Below, piece by piece: positions 59,695 through 64,000 of a DNA stretch of 64,000 nucleotides. A program made the translations under genes and the position numbers. Below the pieces are notes generated by a model that searched no databases, was not told the DNA's origin, and saw nothing but the letters and a program-made list of their open reading frames with translations. Every line of letters starts with the position of its first letter. The stretch's first letter is position 1. Source of the DNA: Acinetobacter pittii ATCC 19004 = CIP 70.29 (GTDB lineage Bacteria; Pseudomonadota; Gammaproteobacteria; Pseudomonadales; Moraxellaceae); assembly GCF_000369045.1 (NCBI RefSeq), contig NZ_KB849790.1, positions 565,422 through 629,421 on the forward strand, in the 5' to 3' direction.

Positions 59695-60696
59695 ATGTCT
59701 GTAGAACAAAATGAATTTTTAAGCCAAGTTCAATTACAAATACTGGCAGAACAAGCAATTAAGCAATATCCATCAGAGTATCAAGGACAGGTCAAACTGC
59801 TATGTCAGTCTGAAAATGCAACCTTTCAGATTTCAACTGGCTCTACCCGATATGCACTTCGAATTCACCGTCCCAACTACCACAGCAAACTCGATATACA
59901 AAGTGAGCTTGAATGGTTAGATGCTTTAAATGCGAGTGGTATTCAAGTTCCTGTTGCGATTGCAGATCAATCCGGTGAGCGTGTCATTACTTTAAAACTA
60001 TCGAATGATATTTATCGTTATGCAGTCCTTTTCAACTGGGTTGAGGGCGATATGCCAACTGTTGAAGTTGACCCCACTGCATTTGAGCAACTAGGACAAA
60101 TTACCGCAAAGTTGCACGTACATAGTAAGACATGGCAAGCGCCTGAAAACTTTCAACGTATCGTGTGGAACCATGAAACTATGGTCGGTGCAGATGGACA
60201 CTGGGGAAACTGGAAAAATGCACCTCATTTAAGACCTCAAGATCACGGCGTAATTGAAGAAGCGATTGCACAGATTTCGAAAGATTTAAATTTCTTTGGC
60301 AAAACCCAAGAACGTTATGGCTTGATTCATGCCGATTTGCGTTTAACTAATCTATTACTACAACAAGAACGTATCGGCGTGATCGATTTTGATGACTGCG
60401 GCATGAGCTGGTTTATGCATGATCTCGCCGCTGCAATTAGCTTCAATGAACATTATGCAAATGCACCTCATTGGGTTGATTACTGGTTAAAGGGCTACGA
60501 GCGCGTAGGCCATATTCAGTCTGAAGAATATGAAATGATCCCAACTTTTATCATGCAACGCCGCATTCAAATGATGGCTTGGAATGGTTCTCACGCACAA
60601 ACAGAAATGGCTCAAAGTCTTGGCGATCAATGGTCCAATGAAACTGTGCGTCTGTGTAAAAAATATCTAAACGGACAAATGCCTGTCGGAATTTGA
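59695..60696 (+). CDS. Small-molecule kinase (APH/ChoK fold), probable ethanolamine kinase
   Basis: A cytosolic kinase of about 333 residues of the aminoglycoside/choline/homoserine kinase fold. The catalytic loop reads LIHADLRLTNLLL, and the metal-binding IGVIDFDDCGMSWFMHDLAAAI follows. ATG 59695 follows GAGGAG at good spacing. Ethanolamine is the likely substrate because the permease is divergent and a class III aminotransferase-fold gene closes the cluster: phosphorylation to phosphoethanolamine would feed a phospho-lyase. Choline or homoserine are alternatives. Confidence 0.82.
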   Translation: MSVEQNEFLSQVQLQILAEQAIKQYPSEYQGQVKLLCQSENATFQISTGSTRYALRIHRPNYHSKLDIQSELEWLDALNASGIQVPVAIADQSGERVITLKLSNDIYRYAVLFNWVEGDMPTVEVDPTAFEQLGQITAKLHVHSKTWQAPENFQRIVWNHETMVGADGHWGNWKNAPHLRPQDHGVIEEAIAQISKDLNFFGKTQERYGLIHADLRLTNLLLQQERIGVIDFDDCGMSWFMHDLAAAISFNEHYANAPHWVDYWLKGYERVGHIQSEEYEMIPTFIMQRRIQMMAWNGSHAQTEMAQSLGDQWSNETVRLCKKYLNGQMPVGI

Positions 60697-60770
60697 AAAG
60701 TGATTTAGATCGCTTTTCTTCATTTTCAATTTTTAGTTTTTAAATTTTATAGAATTTAAAGGAAGGGTTT

Positions 60771-62096
60771 ATGCAAGCTACCCATCAACTGAGCAAAGTT
60801 GCCAAAGCACTATTACTCACCAGTAGTTTGGCAAGTATGATTGCTCTAAGCGCATGTAATTACAACCCTCTACAAAGTACATCTCCCACAGTCGCTATTC
60901 CTAAAAAGGAATATATCCAAAAAGGTCAATGGGACGCTTTTAGCTTTGACCAACTTAACCAATTGATTGCTACTTATGGAAAAGATAGCCCAAACTATAA
61001 TCCTGAAAAACGCCCATATATTGTCACTGACTTTGACAATACCTCGGTATTTTTAGACATCGAAGAAGCAACGTTAATTTATCAGCTTGAACACTTAGCG
61101 TTTAATGTCACGCCAGAGCAGCTAAATCAGATTATTCGCAAAGGAATTAGCTCGCAAAATTTTGAAGCAGCCTACAATAACCAGCAAGGCCAAGTCGTCA
61201 ATATTGATAAAATTGCCCCAGATATTATTGCCAGCTATAGATGGCTTTATCACCACTATAGCGGTCTAAAAGGTAAACAGAGTCTGGATCAAATTAAACA
61301 AGATCCACATTATCTCGATTTCATTACTAAAATGAGATATCTATATGCGGCAATTGGAGACACGTTTGATCATGAAGTTGCATATCCGTGGGTCACTTAT
61401 TTATTTACTGGGCTTACCGAACAACAAGTCCGTAATTTGGTGAAAGCAACGGTGGCTTGGCAAATGCAGCAACCGATTGGACCCGTGACATGGAACTCTC
61501 CCGCTGCACTTTCGGGTCAAGCAGGCGTTGTGAAAACCACTTGGGAAAATGGTTTAAGACCATACCGTGAAATGCAAAATCTATTTAAGGCCTTTCAGGA
61601 TAATGGCATTGATGTCTATGTCTGTTCGGCATCTTTTATTGATGTGATTAAGGAAATTATTTCTAATCCAGAGATTGGCTATAACATTAATGAAAAAAAT
61701 GCCTACGCCATGGAGTTAGAACGAGATGCACAAAATCGAATTTTACCCGAGTTTCGTCATGGCTATGCGCAAACTCAAGGTAAAGGCAAAACTGCAACCA
61801 TCCAGCGTTTTTTAGTCTCTGAATATGGTTATGGGCCAATTTTTATCGCAGGTGACAGTGAAGGCGATCAAAATATGATGCAAGATTTTGCAATGACTCA
61901 GAAGGTTCTAATTATCAACCGATTGCGCAGCCCAAGCTCTGATATTGGAAAGTTTTCTCAGCAGGCTGTGCAGGGCTATGGTCAAGCCAATACTAAGTTT
62001 TTACTACAGGGCCGCGATGCCAATACAGGTCAATTTAGACCTTCAATGGCCAGTTTAAGTTATGGTGCGCAAACGGCAAAAACTACAAAAAATTAG
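60771..62096 (+). CDS. HAD-superfamily lipoprotein, phosphorylcholine-phosphatase-like
   Basis: A 441-residue exported phosphatase. The N-terminus is a lipoprotein signal with the lipobox ALSAC (Cys29). The HAD core motifs are YIVTDFDNTSVF (nucleophile), VYVCSASFIDVI and FIAGDSEGDQNMM. It resembles Pseudomonas PchP, a periplasmic phosphorylcholine phosphatase. Here it would free choline or ethanolamine from phosphorylated head groups outside the inner membrane for uptake by the permease. It lies 74 bases after the kinase gene. Confidence 0.88.
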   Translation: MQATHQLSKVAKALLLTSSLASMIALSACNYNPLQSTSPTVAIPKKEYIQKGQWDAFSFDQLNQLIATYGKDSPNYNPEKRPYIVTDFDNTSVFLDIEEATLIYQLEHLAFNVTPEQLNQIIRKGISSQNFEAAYNNQQGQVVNIDKIAPDIIASYRWLYHHYSGLKGKQSLDQIKQDPHYLDFITKMRYLYAAIGDTFDHEVAYPWVTYLFTGLTEQQVRNLVKATVAWQMQQPIGPVTWNSPAALSGQAGVVKTTWENGLRPYREMQNLFKAFQDNGIDVYVCSASFIDVIKEIISNPEIGYNINEKNAYAMELERDAQNRILPEFRHGYAQTQGKGKTATIQRFLVSEYGYGPIFIAGDSEGDQNMMQDFAMTQKVLIINRLRSPSSDIGKFSQQAVQGYGQANTKFLLQGRDANTGQFRPSMASLSYGAQTAKTTKN

Positions 62097-62109
62097 TATT
62101 TCACTTATT

Positions 62110-62145
62110 TTCTCATGCCTACAATACATGTTGTATGCATGAGAA
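62110..62145. other. Strong hairpin after the phosphatase gene
   Basis: TTCTCATGC (62110-62118) pairs with GCATGAGAA (62137-62145), enclosing TACAA/TTGTA, a 14-bp stem with one bulge. There is no U-tract. It may protect the 3' end of the phosphatase mRNA; the rest of 62097-62381 has no other visible feature. Confidence 0.6.
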
Positions 62146-62381
62146 GCCGCTTAATTTCTTGTTTTAGTTCTGCCCTTTTTGCCTATCTCTAATGCATTTT
62201 CTGCCTTCTTTTAGTTCGCTACCCAACCTAAAGATATCTTCTTAAAGAATCAAACCTGAAACTTAAAACAGCAATACATAAACCATTATTTTATAAATAG
62301 TTTTAACCACACAAAATCATGGACGTAAGCAAAAACTGGTATGGCTTTTGCTTAATATAATAATAGTTAGGAATAAATATC

Positions 62382-63428
62382 ATGAGACTTGACATGTTAC
62401 ATCTCAATCCAGCTCATCTTGTCGATTCAAATATGTGTAATCAAGGTGTATTGTCTGCAGCCGCCTCTGGATTAAGCGAGTTTATTCATCAAAAAGGTGC
62501 AGATGTTGATCGTGTTTTAGGAATTAGTGGTATTAATCCTGAACTTCTAATCAGCCCAACGTTGAGCTTACAACTGCCCAATTATTGCAAGGTGCTAGAA
62601 CAGGCAGCATTGGTTTCAGGTTGTGATAATTTTGGTTTGCATTATGGTCAACAGTTTCAACCGAAATCCTTAGGGCTCATTGGGTACATTGGTCTTTGTT
62701 CAAACACATTAGAGTCTGCACTCATGAACATGACCAATAACTTTTATTTGCATCAGAAAGATACCCTCAATCGAATGGTCGATTTAGGAGATAGTTGGCG
62801 CATAGATTATCAGGTTCAACACGGCGCGATTTTAACTCGTCGCCAAGATGCAGAACTGACTATGGGCATGTTTATGAATGTGATCCGTGAAGTGATGGGC
62901 CCTCATTATTCACCACGCGCAATTCACTTTGAGCATACTCGACCTGAATTCTGGCAAGAACATAGCAAATTATTTAACGCGCCTGTTTATTTTGATCAAC
63001 CATTTAACTCCATCATCATTTCAAAAAAAGACGTCCAGCATACTATGCCGGGGCGTGATTCTATTTTATTAACAGTGATTCTAGATACGTTGCACCTACT
63101 CAATCGCGCTTCACCAAGTCAATGTCTTGCTGATCAAGTTCGCTCTCACATCCAACTTGAACTCAGTGAAGGTGAACCAAATCTTGAAAAAATCGCTCAT
63201 GATATTGGTTTAACGAGTTGCACCCTTACCCGCCGTTTAAAAAATGAAGGATTGACCTTTACCCATTTAGTCGATCAGGTTCGTTGTGAATTGGCCGAAC
63301 ATTATATTAAGCAGAAAAATATTCCAATTTCAGAAATGGCATTCTTATTAGGTTACTCAGAAGTAAGTGCTTTATCTCGTGCATTTAAACGTTGGTTTGG
63401 TGTTACCCCACGTCAATTAAGACACTAA
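62382..63428 (+). CDS. AraC-family regulator, probably of the amino-alcohol cluster
   Basis: A 348-residue AraC/XylS-type regulator. Residues 35-220 form an arabinose-binding-type N-domain (GLHYGQQFQPKSLGLIGYIGLCS), and residues 255-348 the two helix-turn-helices (LEKIAHDIGLTSCTLTRRLKNEG, ISEMAFLLGYSEVSALSRAFKRWFGVTPRQL). It is flanked by the phosphatase and the class III aminotransferase. Control of ethanolamine or choline use is inferred from position. Confidence 0.88.
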   Translation: MRLDMLHLNPAHLVDSNMCNQGVLSAAASGLSEFIHQKGADVDRVLGISGINPELLISPTLSLQLPNYCKVLEQAALVSGCDNFGLHYGQQFQPKSLGLIGYIGLCSNTLESALMNMTNNFYLHQKDTLNRMVDLGDSWRIDYQVQHGAILTRRQDAELTMGMFMNVIREVMGPHYSPRAIHFEHTRPEFWQEHSKLFNAPVYFDQPFNSIIISKKDVQHTMPGRDSILLTVILDTLHLLNRASPSQCLADQVRSHIQLELSEGEPNLEKIAHDIGLTSCTLTRRLKNEGLTFTHLVDQVRCELAEHYIKQKNIPISEMAFLLGYSEVSALSRAFKRWFGVTPRQLRH

Positions 63429-63442
63429 AACATCGCAAATAC

Positions 63443-63465
63443 AGGCCTTGAATAAAGGCCTTTTT
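63443..63465 (+). terminator. Terminator after the AraC gene
   Basis: Stem AGGCCTT (63443-63449) with AAGGCCT (63455-63461), followed by TTTT. Confidence 0.88.
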
Positions 63466-63518
63466 ATTATTTAAGCAAATCGAGATAACTTCTAACGACA
63501 CATAAGATATGAACAATA

Positions 63519-63563
63519 AAATACCCTTCAAATTAGATTTAACATCCAACTTGAAGGGTATTT
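63519..63563. terminator. Convergent terminator between AraC and aminotransferase genes
   Basis: A perfect 13-bp stem, AAATACCCTTCAA (63519-63531) with TTGAAGGGTATTT (63551-63563), with T residues on the right and A on the left; it can end both transcripts. Confidence 0.85.
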
Positions 63564-63576
63564 TTTATAGAAGGTC

Positions 63577-64000
63577 TTACTTTAATTTTGTTAAGGCTTG
63601 ATCTAAAGCGCCAACTAACCAATCGATATCTTTTGTTTGGAAAGCCAAAGGTGGGCGTAGTTTCAATACGTTGCCATAAGGACCTGCAACTGATGTTAAA
63701 ACTCGATGAGTATTTCTGAGCTCTTCAATAAGGTTCAAAGCCAATGCTTTATTTGGTTCTTTTGTCGCTCTATCTTTAACTAGTTCAAATCCTATAAATA
63801 AACCAGCGCCACGGACATCACCGATCATCTCATGTTTATCCATAAGTTTAGTGAGTTCTTTTAGAAGTAGCCCTCCCACATATTTGCTATGGGTTTGCAA
63901 TTCTTCTTCCTGAATGACTTTAAGTACAGCCTGTGCCGCTGCCATAGAAACAGGATTACCACCAAAGGTATTAAAATATGGAATTTTATCGCTAAAAGCA
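63577..64000 (-). CDS. Class III aminotransferase-fold PLP enzyme (partial, N-terminus outside window)
   Basis: The C-terminal 140 residues of a fold-type I PLP enzyme: NTFGGNPVSMAAAQAVL, DVRGAGLFIGFELVKDR and NVLKLRPPLAFQTKDIDWLVGALD are the closing blocks of the class III family. The catalytic lysine lies beyond the window edge. Given the ethanolamine permease and kinase next to it, it may be an ethanolamine-phosphate phospho-lyase, which is an aminotransferase relative releasing acetaldehyde, ammonia and phosphate. An ordinary omega-aminotransferase is the alternative. Confidence 0.88.
   Translation of the reverse strand, partial: AFSDKIPYFNTFGGNPVSMAAAQAVLKVIQEEELQTHSKYVGGLLLKELTKLMDKHEMIGDVRGAGLFIGFELVKDRATKEPNKALALNLIEELRNTHRVLTSVAGPYGNVLKLRPPLAFQTKDIDWLVGALDQALTKLK

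Noticed and set aside
1..64000. CRISPR arrays, tRNA and rRNA genes
   Set aside because: No regularly spaced repeats and no tRNA cloverleaf or rRNA sequence were seen on either strand, within the limits of reading by eye.

Overview
The window is a piece of a low-GC gammaproteobacterial chromosome, most probably Acinetobacter (A. baumannii/calcoaceticus group). The evidence is the AT-rich composition, the many LysR, TetR, HxlR and AraC regulators beside small catabolic operons, a CdiB-CdiA-CdiI locus whose pretoxin region ends in IQNN instead of VENN, and multicopy C4-type antisense RNA elements. No rRNA, tRNA, CRISPR array or transposase was seen. Both ends cut through genes: a zinc alcohol dehydrogenase on the left and a class III aminotransferase on the right.

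Layout. 0-5 kb: alcohol dehydrogenase, 3-hydroxyacyl-CoA-type dehydrogenase, YddG-like exporter, SRPBCC protein, a TetR regulator and the first C4-type RNA element. 4.7-14.8 kb: a contact-dependent inhibition locus (cdiB, a 2023-codon cdiA, a large immunity gene), followed by a small remnant and an SMI1/KNR4-type gene that may be a decayed orphan toxin-immunity pair. 15-24 kb: a CLC channel, then a five-gene 5-oxoproline operon (NRAMP transporter, PxpA, DUF1445 protein, fused PxpB-PxpC, biotin carboxylase/carrier) with a LysR gene beyond its start. 24-27.7 kb: a bufferin-type RiPP operon (Cys-repeat precursor, DUF692 enzyme, DUF2063 partner, ECF sigma factor, small zinc-binding anti-sigma candidate) with a divergent DoxX gene. 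27.8-33 kb: envelope and unknown small proteins, including two members of a local paralogous family. 33-39 kb: qorB with its HxlR regulator and twin operators, the second TetR/C4 unit, an MBL-fold enzyme, a Nudix hydrolase (with a Nudix remnant nearby) and an EAL protein. 39.3-43.5 kb: a Fur-box-preceded FecI-FecR-TonB receptor system. 43.7-52.5 kb: DUF1826, MerR, spore-coat-U, a membrane protein, DUF2147, an aromatic-acid MFS transporter, and a cytochrome b561/catalase-like pair with a divergent HxlR gene. 52.7-57.2 kb: the third family paralogue, the third TetR/C4 unit, and an isolated AT-rich 830-codon gene with a zinc ribbon and a PD-(D/E)XK nuclease motif. 57.3-64 kb: a periplasmic protein, then ethanolamine permease, small-molecule kinase, phosphorylcholine-phosphatase-like lipoprotein, AraC regulator and class III aminotransferase, which together suggest a kinase/phospho-lyase route for ethanolamine.

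The two most interesting elements are the three TetR + C4-RNA units and the 830-codon nuclease gene next to the third unit. In the RNAs, two helices are kept by compensatory changes in all three copies although their sequences differ, and a TTGAC-N17-TAT(C/T)CT promoter is conserved on the same strand. The nuclease gene looks like an uncharacterised single-gene defence or interference system. All statements rest on reading the sequence; no database search was run.
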